NCBI RefSeq assembly: GCF_030272615.1
Contig: NC_081407.1
Span: 436,760,230 to 436,824,229, forward strand
Source: Cryptomeria japonica
Lineage: Eukaryota; Streptophyta; Pinopsida; Cupressales; Cupressaceae
Length of the DNA: 64,000 bases
Reading direction: 5' to 3'
Of this stretch, positions 11,710 to 22,569 are shown one piece after another. Both the position numbers and the translations under genes were made by a program. The first letter of the stretch is position 1. Each line of letters begins with the position of its first letter. The notes below the pieces were generated by a model that made no database searches, was not told the DNA's origin, and was given only the letters and a program-made list of their open reading frames with translations.

Positions 11710-13136
11710 ATGCAGGGCATTGCAGGTACAAGTACCGGGTAGGTACGGGGTATCGACTCCACCTAGTTTCACAGGTCTGAGCATACCTTATTTGTCCAAT
11801 GGGAGTGGTGGAGATAGTTGTTAGACCCTAAAATTGACCCACAATTACACTCATGTGAGTATCGTCAATCGATCATCAATTCTCGTTTGACTGGTATGCG
11901 AGTCTTGGTTCGTTGGCATTTTTCATTTTGTGAGTCGTCATGTGGTTATTTCTCATTTTGCGTGCTTCCAGTTAGTTAGAAAAGTTACTTTGAGTGAATA
12001 GTGTTATTTCATGTTGGTGTATTTGAATTAAATTAATATGCCTTTGTGATTATTGATCTAATTAAATAAATTGAGTTATTGAATTTAAATTGATAGAGTG
12101 CATGTTATATTTTTAAAAGTAATTGTATTTAATTGAAAAAAAGAAATAAAGTTAAATTATATGCTATTGGAATTTTTAGATATTATGTTGAGTTAATTTC
12201 AAAATAAGGAAAAAGGAAAAGAAAAAGAAAATATATCCATTGACTTTTTAGAGGAGATTAGATTTTTACCTTTTTGGAAAATTTGCTATTGGTTGAATGA
12301 AAACTTTAACCTAAAAGTTTTAGGTTAAAAATTTTCATATAATTACCTGAGAGTTCACAGGAAGAGGGAGAGGAAAATTTTGGAAGCTAAGTTTGGAAAC
12401 TAAAAAATTGAAGATTGGATTTTGGATTGAAGATTTTGGTGTGCAAGTTGAGGCTCATCTCAAATTTTTCTTCTAGGAGTGCATTTACAGGTTGGATAGA
12501 CTTTATCTTTCTTTTTGTGTTAAAAAAATTAAATGGTTTGAAAACTTCTTGTGTGTGGAATTCATAAAAATTTTATTGGAAGCTTTAAATTTAATATAAG
12601 TTGTGGGAATTGAGTGATTTATATTTGAAATAATATTTTCGTAAATTAGTTTTGTTAATAGTGAAGAAATTGAATTTTAGAACCAGAAATTTTGTTTCTC
12701 TGTGTGTGTTTTCAAGTTGAGCAATTTGTTGTAAATCTTTTCATTTCAAGTTTGGGAGTAAAAGATTTATTTTTCTGTTTGTATGGAGGTTTTCAGATTG
12801 TTAAAAAAAAACAAGGGTTATGCTGGCCAAATTTTTACAAATTGACCTCCCTATGTGTGTTCTTGATTTTCCATGTGTGTGAGAGGAATGGAAATTTGAA
12901 TTTAATCCTCTCTATTTTGTTTAAATTTCTCTTGGTTTTTGCCCAAAATCATTTAATTTGGGTCTTTTATGTATCTGTTAGTATACATAAATTTTAATCA
13001 AGAATTTTCATTCAAATTCATACTCTGTTAGTAGAGTTATTATTTATTTTTGTGCAGAAAGAAAATTTTATCAGAAAATTAAAAAAAAAAAAATTTAAAA
13101 AATATTACCCACGTGGCAGGGGACCCACCTTCCCCC

Positions 13137-13283
13137 ACCATGTGGGATGGTAGCTGGTCTACCATAGAGTAGCAGCACTACAGTATGGTAGTCACTACTA
13201 CCATATGGTAGTAGTACTACCATCTGGTAATCTCTACTACCATATGGTAGCGGCGCTACCATGTGGTAGCAGTGCTACCAAAA
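13137..13283. repeat. 19-20-bp quasi-palindromic CTACCATNTGGTAG array
   Basis: ACCAT-like units recur at about 13161, 13180, 13200, 13219, 13239, 13258 and 13277, a period of 19-20 bp. Most units read as the palindrome CTACCATATGGTAG or a variant (CATCTGG, CATGTGG, CAGTATGG), separated by AGTAGTA or GCGGCG-like linkers. Each unit could form a small hairpin. A lone related motif sits at about 11310. Confidence 0.85.
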
Positions 13284-13383
13284 TAGTAGATCGTCGGTTA
13301 TAACAATTTCGCCTATTCTTTTTGATGCCTAAAAAAAAAGATAATGTTTTCGCCAGTAAATTCTTAAAATGCAGATCTAATAA

Positions 13384-13492
13384 TATACATACATACATAC
13401 ATATACACATATACATACATACATGCATACATACATACATACATACATATGTGTATGTATGTATGTATGTATGCATGTATGTATGTATGTAT
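13384..13492. repeat. Palindromic ATAC/GTAT microsatellite
   Basis: A run of ATAC units on the left switches at about 13448 to GTAT units on the right. The two arms are reverse complements over more than 35 bp, including matching single GCAT interruptions, with one extra GT at the centre. The resulting near-perfect inverted repeat explains the open frames that overlap it on both strands. Confidence 0.9.
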
Positions 13493-14953
13493 TTTTCTTT
13501 ATGATTGTTGTTGGTAATTTAGATTTATCTGTAAATTTAAGTTATTATTTAGATGTGGTATATATACATAATATGATATGTGTATATAAGTATATATTCG
13601 ACAAATATATAATTATATACATATATTTATATTATTATATATATTTAATGTGATTTTTATTATTTCTAGAGATTGTATTAATTGGGGTATTAAATAAAAT
13701 GATGCTTATGTGAAAGATGTATTATTTTAATATGGGATGTTTTATTTCATTAAGTTATTATTATTTTTTTTACTTGTTCAAAAATAAAAGGGGGCAATTG
13801 GTTATTTGAGGATAGTTTAGATTCTAGCCTTATTAGACTAATGACGACTTCAAATTTCCTTAAAAAGGGGTGGTTGTGTTTTCTTAAATCTTAAATATTG
13901 AATTGCAAGTATATAATGATTTAATTATTTTCAAAAGATTGTTTGAATTATGATCTTTAGTGAATTTGGTATTTCTTAGCAAAGAGCCTGATTTCGTTGC
14001 AATTCTTGTAAATATTTAGTCGTCATGTTGTAGTGGTTGTTGTACCCTCTTGAACAGGTGTTGTCCTACCTTGTCGATGTCAACCATGTTGTGTTATGTT
14101 TCATATGGTTAACCAAGGGTTAGTAAGATTGTGTTTTCATCACCTATGTTTTTTCATGGTTATATGGCTGTCAGTATCGCCATAGGGTTCTCGTAGAGAG
14201 ACTGTGATTGTATAGTGTCCTATGGGAGAGTGGCTTTCGAGTGGGGGTCACACCCTAAGTGGATGGTTGGATAACCCCTCGAAAGTGAGTTAATAAGTGA
14301 TAACCTAATAATTGATTAGGGGGTGGGTAGTTCTAAACATTAAGTAAGATATTGTACCCCGTTCATGGTTGAGTGCTCGTATAGACTCAAGATGTAGTGG
14401 GAAGGCCTGGAATGGTAAACCGACCACCTTGTCCTCATGAAGGGTTGGTAGGGTCTGCATGAGTCTTGGATGGAACCAGGGGTTTGGGAAAGGTTACCAG
14501 GATAACCCAGGTTGGGGGTCAGACCTATGGAGGCCTACCTAGGGTAACCATCACAAGCTATGTGACGACACTCTCTCCTTAGGGTCACTAGTGTATTGTG
14601 ATTTTGAGTTCACCTGGAGTATTGTGGAGTCACACTTGTATTGTCGACCATATTTTGCTTGTGCTTGCTTGAGGGTATTTTGCTATCTTCTAGCACGGTG
14701 GGGTGGTTCCATTTTGGGATCACTTGGTCGGGTGGTAGTGCCACTTCCCACCAGATATTTATGTCCATGCCTTCATACGAGGATTGGTTTCACAAATCTT
14801 TTCATGGTTTGTGATTTTTTATCATCTCATGTTGGAGATTTTTGTACCTTTGAGACCTACGTGGTCATTTGTATCAGTGGATTATGTTACCTTGGCTATT
14901 GGCAAAGATGTAATTTTATATGTATTATTGGAAGCCATGTAATAGATGATTAA

Positions 14954-15603
14954 TGTAATCTTAGTTTATTGGATGTTTATTATATCAGTTATCTTTATTC
15001 AATGTGCAAATGCTTTCTTGAAAAGAAATATATTGTAATACTTTCAATCTTCCAAATGATGAAATTTGTTGTATGAATATGATTTATTTGTGTTCAATAG
15101 GTAATGATGCCAATTGTATGTTTTTGAGTATCCTATGATGGACAATTGGATTAACCTTAATAATGAAATTTAACCCTTCGAATAATTCTTCATTGGTATC
15201 CCTTTTAGGAATTCTTTGTGTTAGACTTTTGCTTGTGTAATAAATGTGCAATGTAGTAATTAAAGAACTTCATGTGGTTTAAACTTTTTTAAAAAAATAT
15301 TTCACCCGTAGTTGGTTAGTTTGTGTGGTTTTTCCTTTAGGGTTCTTGGCGCAACATTACAAAAACTTCTAGTCATGTCTAGCTCATGGGGGTTGAGGCA
15401 TCAAAGTATCAGCACCACTAGCCTACCACCCACTAACCATCTAAGAACCATCAATCCTTTCCTAAAGAAGCATATACTTTCCAAGACACATAACTTTCAC
15501 CTTGGGAGTGAATTTTTTTACTTATTATAGTCGATGGAAAAATATTTATGAGCACTACATTGTGGTATTAGATCTAGGCTAAGAGCTCCAATAACTTTCA
15601 ATG
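14954..15603. other. Spacer without recognised feature
   Basis: The open frame at 15312-15530 has no recognisable motif. No element termini are seen. Confidence 0.45.
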
Positions 15604-15762
15604 TGGCATAAAGGGGGTGTTGGAAATAAGCCACACCTATATCAACAATGGGCTAGCCAGATATGAGCCAATAGCTCAATTGGCAGAGCATTCCAACATG
15701 AAATGGAGGGTCCTAGGTTCAAGTTCTAGCTAATCCATAAGAGCTATGTCTCAACATGGTAT
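15604..15762 (+). mobile_element. tRNA-derived SINE, copy B
   Basis: The sequence has an internal RNA polymerase III promoter. Box A is TAGCTCAATTGG at 15672-15683 and box B is GGTTCAAGTTC at 15716-15726, spaced as in tRNA genes. The segment GAGCCAATAGCTCAATTGG to AGGTTCAAG is clearly tRNA-like but has lost cloverleaf integrity, so it is a SINE head rather than a tRNA gene. The flanks CAACAATGGGCTAGC and CTCAACATGG are shared with copy A at 8.6 and 10.6 kb. The 3' end is judged from where the two copies stop aligning. No long A-tail or certain target duplication is seen. Confidence 0.75.
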
Positions 15763-15789
15763 TGGTAGAAATATGAGAATTATTTTACC

Positions 15790-17250
15790 TCATGTGGACT
15801 GATTATATAGTTGTTTTAAGTTTCTATACTTCCATTCTAGTAGCTTTTTAAACTCTTACATTTGTTGTTCCTGATCAACAACCATTTTCTCTAGCATGGA
15901 TAGTTGTTCCACAAATTGAGTTTGTCTTGAAATTTTCTCTTCTTCTATTGAATTCATTATTAGAGTTTTCCCTTTTGTTGGAATTATTTATAGAGGTGGT
16001 TTCTCTTCTTCTTCCATTATTATTTATTCATTAATAGTGTATTTTTCTTGCATTGGCAAGTCATTGGTAGTAGAGGTTGGTTCCTCTAAAAAAATTGTAG
16101 CTATATTTTCTACAGAGGTTTCAAATTTTAGTTTTTAAGATTTGTTTTTGTCCAAGTTTGAATTTTTGACACTTACTCTTCCAAAGAGGAGAGAGAGTGT
16201 CACCTTAATTTTCTTTTTATCTCTTCTTTTGAAGAAACCACATCAATTTTAGGACTTTCCTAAGTTGATTGATTTTTAGTATCTTCTTTTTTAATAGCTA
16301 ACCACTTGAGAGTTTCTTGACCAGAAAGATATATTTAAACAATTGCGTGATCAATATTTTTTGAGGATTTTATCTGAAAGCTTCTTCAAAAGGTTTTCAA
16401 ACTCTAAATTTTTGCACTATTTTCCAAGGTTTGCACAAATTTGAGCCATTTCTTTTTTTCTTCTATAAACTTTTAAAAGTCAACATTTGTAGAAATTTTT
16501 TATTAGGCCATTGTATTTCAAAGCACCTAAACCTTTTTTTATATCTAATAAGTTCTTCAAAGATTCATACAAAGAGAGGTAAATTGATTTTAAATACCAA
16601 TATTTCGTACCATGGTGGAGGTGGCTCAACATTTTGAATGTTGGACCTACGACCACCCCAAATTGTCCATCGTAGGTGAATTATTTTATCACCCATGCAA
16701 CGACCAATTTTCAAGGTTCTAGAATGGTCCTTCGGTTAATCCCCCTTTTTAGTCACTAATTGTATCAAGTCTCCTTTAACCAAATTGGACAACATTTCTT
16801 GATATGTTACCTAAAATTCTCCATAGATGTCAATTTCTTCTACATTAATGCTATAAATCTCATAGATGAGTTTGATGCTTACCTTAAATTTGTACCTTGC
16901 AATTATTTTAGATTCTTTTGAGTAGTTTTGAATAAATCGCTCAACAATCTTTTGTTGATAGTCTTGCTTTTTTATAGAAATCCCAACCAACTTGCCATTA
17001 TGAAATGTATATAGATTGTTGGTCGTGCATCAATTTTTTTAGAATTCTATTCAACCTTTCTATTAATCTACATGTTATTTTTATAATGAACAATTTTGAT
17101 AAACTTGAGTATAACAAAAGTCTTTCTCAATTTGAAAATTGTAGAGAAAATTCCACAATGGAAGCTTTTGAGTAGAAAATGGGTTGGTTATGAATACAAA
17201 GTGAGGGGCACTTGGTTTTAATTTAAAACATCATAATAATAGATGTGATA
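15790..17250 (-). pseudogene. Decayed minus-strand coding sequence, unknown retroelement protein
   Basis: On the minus strand a coherent reading frame, broken by a few stops, can be followed from about 17020 to 16700 (phrases KKQDYQQKIVERFIQNYSKE and YEIYSINVEEIDIYGEF). It continues in another frame with EPPPPWYEILVFKINLPLF at about 16640-16580 and then a lysine/glutamate-rich, coiled-coil-like part (about 16000-15850). No domain is recognised. It sits downstream, in minus-strand sense, of the gypsy integrase at 18.9-19.8 kb. It could be the extra 3' coding region of that element or a separate one; this link is inference. Confidence 0.4.
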
Positions 17251-17735
17251 ATTTATTATGCCACATTTACAAGATGATCTTAAATGAGGGTGACATAATC
17301 TTTCTCAAATAATTATTATGCTAATAATATAATTAAACGTATTTACAAGATTATTTAATAACTTTCATGGCCTAAATAATATTAATGTACATACTTAACA
17401 TTTTTTTGTGAAAATAAAATCCACCATCTAAGATTTATTATACAACACTAGTTCCTATATTCATTTATCAAGATTGTGAATGGGCTCATTTATTAGTTAA
17501 TAGTTTGAACTCTCATCCTTCTAAAATAGAAAATATATGCGTCTTGATTTGAAATATGTAATTTGTTTCGAAGTATATATTTTGACATGAAATTTCTTTT
17601 GCATTTATTACTTAAAAAGATGTAAAGAAATGGCTTAGTAGTATCATTGAAAAGACACAATACAGTTTCTAGAACATAACTAAGTAAAGCTTTACAGAGT
17701 AGCACGTCCATGGCCTTGGAAAAATACACAAAAAT
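17251..17735. other. AT-rich spacer
   Basis: No recognised coding or element signal. The open frame at 17493-17813 on the minus strand has no recognisable motif. Confidence 0.45.
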
Positions 17736-18210
17736 AAAATAAATCATCATTGAAAGGATGCTTCTAGAGTAACAATGAATATGTTCTAAGAGCACTATTG
17801 AAAGAATGAACAATGAACAATGAATATCTTTTCAACGATTCTCCAAAAAAAATTGTTGTTTCTTTGAAATCACTTTTTCAACTATGCTCCAAAAATCCAT
17901 TTGTTGTTTCTCCAAGAGTAACAAATTTATAGAGCATCATTGCAAGGATTCTCTTGGAGAAATAACAAATGGATTTTTGGAGCATCGTTGAAAAAATGAT
18001 TTCAAAGAAACAACAATTTTTTTTGGAGAATCGTTGAAAAGATATTTTTAGAGAAGCAACAAATAGTTTTTAAAAGAATCATTGAAAGGATGCTTTTGGA
18101 GAAGTAACAAACAAATTCTTGGAGTATTGTTGAAAATATGCTTTTAAAGAAAAAAGATAAGATTTTTGGAACATCATTATAAGGATTCTTTCAAAGAAAC
18201 AAAAACAAGC
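17736..18210. repeat. ~48-bp repeat array with a 95-bp-arm hairpin
   Basis: Degenerate units of 45-50 bp containing GGAGAA-AACAAAT, TTTTGGAG-ATCGTTGAAAA and GATGCTTTT recur from about 17736 to 18210. Part of the array is inverted: 17824-17918 is the reverse complement of 17951-18045 with three mismatches in 95 positions, leaving a 32-base loop at 17919-17950. A transcript in either direction would fold into a long near-perfect hairpin. The inverted arms are far more similar to each other than neighbouring tandem units are, so the inversion is younger than the array or is maintained by conversion. Confidence 0.85.
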
Positions 18211-18900
18211 TATAGAAGTTGTATGAATTTTTGACAAAATAAAATAAAATTTTGGATCGATCAACAAGCTACAAAATATCATTAGTTACAAAATACATAA
18301 ATAACATAAGATAAATATTTTTATATGGAATCTAGTTACTTCTTTTGTTCTGGGGTTTATGGTTGTCACCTTCCTTGGCTATGTATTATACAATTCAAGG
18401 AGCTTGTTATTTTATTTCTTTAGTTGGAAGCTAGTTTATTACCTTCTTGTACTTTCTGGGTATTGTTTGGGCCCTTTGGTATTTACCTGTTCCTTTTTTG
18501 TCTTCTTTCCAACCCAACGTGTCTCTGGTTTTAGGTTTTGAGTTTCTTTTGAAAACTCACGAGTTCTATATGATCTGATTTGGTTTTCTCTCTCCAGTTT
18601 GATGCTCAATTCAAAAGATTCTTGCCTTAAAAAAAGGTGTCTTTTAAAAAAAAATTTGGTAGTCTCACAGCTTGTGAGATCCCTTTCTTCCACCCATTGG
18701 CTCTAATGTATAGGGTTTAGGACCTAGCCTAATTTTCTTAATCAAAATATAGGAGAAATATTATATTATATTATAGATTCCACATGTTAATTCCAAGCTA
18801 TAAATAATTTTTTTGTAGTAGAAAAAGATACTTACCCGTTCTATGGTGGCTAAGGGAAAACTCCCTTTATACACCAAATATTAGCTTTTTGTTTATTGTT
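18211..18900. other. Spacer without recognised feature
   Basis: T-rich and A-rich stretches only. The 84-codon minus-strand frame at 18439-18693 is lysine/glutamate-rich by composition and matches nothing recognised. Confidence 0.4.
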
Positions 18901-18949
18901 TGAATACATTCTTTCTCACTCACTACTTATTAATACAAACAATTTTTAC

Positions 18950-19779
18950 ATCCATTCACTAGGAGTGTTTGTGTATCACCCTCAATTTTCTTCAATTGAA
19001 TGAACCTATTATCAAATATTTATTCTACCTCATAGGGTCCTAGCTAATGAATTCAAGGATTTCCTTTCAAAATCTTTGTATGTTGAGTCAAACAACAATG
19101 CCCAATCACCTTTGTGAAACTTATTTTCCTTGATGTAATGGTCATGCCACATTTTTCTTTTTTGTTGGATTATTTTTGTTTGTTGTGTGACTTATAACCA
19201 TAGCTTTTCCAATACATTTAGTTGTAATGTTCATTCAATTTTCTTCTCAGTTTCTAAAATTAACATTCTATTGGGAAAATAAGTTTCTTTCCAAAGACTA
19301 GTTCATAAAGAGAAAAAACATGTGGTTGATTTTTTAGGTAGTATTATATGCCCACATGGTTTCATGTATTTTCCTAGTCCGATCCTTTCTACTATATGAG
19401 ACTTTTTTTGTAAGGATTTTATCTAACTCTTGGTTAGTTACTTCTACTTAACCATTTACTTGAGGATGGTATGGGGTTGATTTCTTGTAACAATTAAAAA
19501 TGATTAGTGAAAGAGAAAATATCTATTTACAGAAATTGAGGACCTTGGTTTGTCACTATTAATCTAGGTGCTCCAAAATTAAGAAATATTTTGTTGTAAA
19601 TGAAATAATATGCTACTTGTTCTTCCTTTGCTATTTTAAATGCTTGAACTTTAACTCAATTTGTAGGATAATATGTACATACTAGTATGCATTCCTTCCC
19701 TTGAGATGGTGGGTTAATAGGACCTATAAAATCTAATCCCTATATTTCTAAGGGTTCTAAACTACCTCAGGATGAATTG
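18950..19779 (-). pseudogene. Ty3/gypsy integrase remnant (Tat/Athila-like)
   Basis: On the minus strand the integrase core is readable with several stops: GLDFIGPINPPSQGKECILV at about 19730-19670, a FGAPRLIVT-QGPQF segment at about 19590-19540, then YHPQ-NG-VEVTNQ at about 19480-19430, and a C-terminal LKKIEGDTQTLLVNG-like tail near 19000. GLDFIGPINPP together with YHPQANGQVEVTN is characteristic of Tat/Athila-type gypsy integrases (family knowledge). The second catalytic Asp of the D,D35E triad reads as N (VTNQGPQF instead of VSDQGPQF). The upstream part is cut by the copia element at about 19780. Clearly dead. Confidence 0.8.
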
Positions 19780-20657
19780 CATTGTTGTGGTGCAATTCAT
19801 GTTGCTTGTGAATATTTCTAGATCATTTCCTATCCGTGTTGTTGGTCCACATTGATTGTTGTGCACATTATTGATCATTTTATTGATCCGGTGTTCTTCA
19901 TGCAATGTGATATTTATGGAGTTGTAGCGTGTTGCGGATGATCGAGGCATAATTCTTGGAGGTGTTTCATAATTGCGGTGACGATTTGGATCCAGACTAT
20001 GTCTTCACTAACATTGTTTTGGTTTGCATATGTTTTTGTAGCGTGTGAGGTTACTATTTTTTAATTTGTGTTGAGGGTTTAACCGACCTTGAAATATAGG
20101 TTGATGATTTGTATATATTCATGTAATATTCATTTGTGAGAGGCATCTACATGTGTGAATGTTGTATTGATCACTTTCTAGTAGAAGAGAAGAGCGAAGT
20201 GGTGTGAAAGAGTGTGAAAAAGTGTAAGAGCGGAGTTTGAGTATATGTGCTTAACTAGAATTGTAATCAGGCATTAGGAGATGCTATTTTCTTAGTTCAT
20301 GTAATCCAAATTGTTGTTTGAATCTTTGTAACAGTGAGTCTTCCTCAAGTTTGTATCCCTTATTGTATTTGAGCAGTGAGCTCTAGGAAGTGAGCCTAAA
20401 TGCATGTGCATTCCCCATTGTAATATTTCACTTACTCCTAACAAGGTATTATCTCATTGTGGGTAGGTTCCCACCGTGGTTTTTCCCTTAATCGTGTTTT
20501 CCACATCAAAAATCTTGGTGTTATGTGTGATGTTGATGTGGTGTTAATCTGTGCTTTAACTATTAATCATCATATCTGAATTTAAGTTTGAATTGTGTAA
20601 AGTTTTGAGCAAATTGATTCACCCCCCCCCTCTCAGTTTGTTTCACTTTTACCAACA
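19780..20657 (+). repeat. 5' LTR of copia (5'-shortened)
   Basis: It matches the 3' LTR at about 32830-33659 over its whole length, including CATTATTGATCATTTT, GTTGCGGATGATCGAGGCAT, TTTGAGCAGTGAGCTCTAGG and GATTCACCCCC. It lacks the first ~475 bp present in the 3' LTR and has a ~47-bp insertion at about 19800-19850. A short inverted repeat ATGAATTGCA / TGCAATTCAT (19772-19800) marks the damaged left end. Confidence 0.85.
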
Positions 20658-20659
20658 AT

Positions 20660-20671
20660 TGGTATCGGAGC
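20660..20671 (+). promoter_or_regulatory. Primer-binding site (initiator Met-tRNA)
   Basis: TGGTATCGGAGC lies two bases after the LTR end and differs by one base from the usual TGGTATCAGAGC, complementary to the 3' end of initiator Met-tRNA. It would prime minus-strand DNA synthesis. Confidence 0.85.
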
Positions 20672-20713
20672 TAGATCCTCTGGAAGAAGCTTGGTTGCTT
20701 GAGGAGATCTGGG

Positions 20714-21412
20714 ATGGCAATCGTTACTTTTAAGAAAGATAGTCTGAGGTTCGGTGGAATGAATTATACTCTCTGGAAGAACTAGATGGAATGTCATTTG
20801 AGGTACATCGATGAAGACTATTGGAAGATCACTAATAATGTATATAATGCTCCTTCGAATGGTACTACTACTCCGGATGAAGTTAAGGAAGCCAAATTCA
20901 ATATTAGAGCGAAGGAAGCATTGCTGCCCTAACATATTCTGAGATGACTAATGTAATGGATTTATAGACTATACATGAAATATGAAAGAAGCTAAAGACT
21001 TTATATGAAGGCGATATTCATGTGAAAGTTGCTAAGTTGTAGAGCTTGAAAGGTAAGTATGAGATGTTGAAGATGGGAGAAGATGAAAATATTACCTCCT
21101 TTATGTAGAGGGTGAACGAGCTTGTGTTGAACATCAGATGTGTTGGCAGAGTTTTAGAAGAATCTAAGATAGCAGCTAAAGTGTTGAGATCCATGCCTCC
21201 TACCTATAAGCACAAGGCTACTTCTATTGAAGAGATTCAAACTATGATAAATGTGACCAGAAACATGTTGATTGTAAATCTTGTTGCTTTTGAGTTGAGA
21301 GAATTTGGTGAAGTCCCTCCTAAATCTAAATCTACATTCAAAGCTACTGTATCGAGGAAGCAGAAGTATGATCCAAGAGAAAGCTCTACAAGAATATCAA
21401 GATATGAGAAGG
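20714..21412 (+). pseudogene. Copia gag, N-terminal part
   Basis: The start ATG at 20714 opens MAIVTFKKDSLRFGG followed by NYTLWKN, the F-G-x-NY-x-WK motif of copia gag (family knowledge). In-frame stops replace conserved tryptophans, for example right after YTLWKN and in the TSFM-stop-RVNEL phrase before 21112. From 21112 to 21407 an open stretch carries the typical LRSMPPTYKHKATSIEE segment. The frame is then cut by the chromovirus insertion at 21413. The remaining gag, including the zinc knuckle, resumes at 27614. Confidence 0.8.
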
Positions 21413-22208
21413 TGACGCAAGAGCATCCCTGGTTCACAACAATCTTGCATCAACCAAAAATATTTTCTTTTATATTTTGTTTTCTGTTTGCAGTTTCAAC
21501 TTTCATTTTTGTGTGTCCCGATTTTGGCTCACCGGATCCTATGGAGATGGATTCTACTTGAAGACTTGATCATCTTTCTTGCTTTCAAACTGCATCTCAT
21601 TTGGATCACTTTCCAACAAGATATCTCTACCGGTTTCCATGACAGTTTCTTGTTACAGGTTATTCCTTTGTTACTGGTTGCCTGAGACCTATTCTGGTGA
21701 TCTACCAGAACCCTTTCCGAAGCTTGCGGAGACTTGGACATTGATCTTGATGTTTCTTGGCATGTGACCGACCTTCTATGTTTCATCCTTTGTATTTTTT
21801 GGAGGAATCTCTTGGTGGAGGCCAACCTTGTTCATTTTGCATGTTAGGTCTCATTCTTCGAGTTTTGATCCCTTTTGGGCCGACTGGATCCTTTGGATCG
21901 ATATATATATATTTATAATAATGCTTTAGAATGTAATCAAGGGAAGATCAATTAGGATCAATCAAAGTTAGACTGTGCCTAGAAGATAGATCTTTTGATT
22001 CAAGGTCCCAGTGTGACCTATTCTACCAGACCTATGTGTCAGTATATTGTAACCCAGTTGTTACCGGTTGGATATAATCAAATTTCATGCAATAAAACTA
22101 TCCGTTCTGCATTTCCTCCATCATGTTTGTGTGTTTTCGTTGTGTTTACTCTTGCTGGCCTGTTTGGACTGATCTCCTTGAGGTCCCTCCTCACCAGTGA
22201 TTGCTTCA
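21413..22208 (+). repeat. 5' LTR of chromovirus
   Basis: It starts TGACGCAAGAGCATCCC and ends ...GATTGCTTCA. It pairs with 26795-27608. A short AT run near 21900 may include the promoter TATA region. Confidence 0.92.
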
Positions 22209-22221
22209 AGTATATCAGAGC
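22209..22221 (+). promoter_or_regulatory. Primer-binding site of chromovirus
   Basis: AGTATATCAGAGC follows the 5' LTR directly. Its TATCAGAGC part matches the usual Met-tRNA primer complement. Confidence 0.65.
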
Positions 22222-22569
22222 AGAGTTTCATTCCGGAGGTTGCGTGTCCTGAAATTTTGTTGTAGGGTGGCGGATTGTGGTTCCAACCTAGAATTGCAGA
22301 GGACTAGTGTGAATCAATGGCGTAGAGAGGAACTAGGAATGGTGGAGTGCGCTAGAATGCAAACCCTGCTGTAATGGAGATTTTGCAAGGAATAGCAACC
22401 TGATTAGAAGCCGTGGAGACAACCCAAAGAAGAGGCTGACATATTGAAGATGTAAGTGAAGATGAAGGAGAAGAAGCCTCGGCAGAACAAGTGAACCTAC
22501 CGACAGTTGATCCGGATGAAGAAAGGTTTTTAAGGGTTTTGAGTAGGGCGAACACTAACCTCACTTTAC

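Larger units (their letters stand above)
11710..14900 (+). repeat. Dispersed ~3 kb repeat B, copy 2 (probable LTR or non-coding retroelement DNA)
   Basis: This region is colinear with 1130-4160 through three short conserved blocks, at about 11720-11935, 14290-14360 and 14670-14740. It includes two features not seen in copy 1: the CTACCAT array and the ATAC/GTAT palindrome. The open frames at 12692-12997 and 14591-14953 have no recognised domains and are not called as genes. Confidence 0.5.

Noticed and set aside
13237-13653. Three overlapping open frames rich in HTYIHTYI and VCMYVCMY repeats
   Set aside because: They are translations of the ATAC/GTAT microsatellite and exist on both strands; no gene.
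11338-14953. Complete gypsy LTR starting TGTAGTACCCC
   Set aside because: No matching CA end or target duplication could be located, so only the possible start is noted.
15661-15735. Possible functional tRNA gene
   Set aside because: Box A and box B are present but the cloverleaf is not complete and the flanks are shared with copy A, so it is a SINE.
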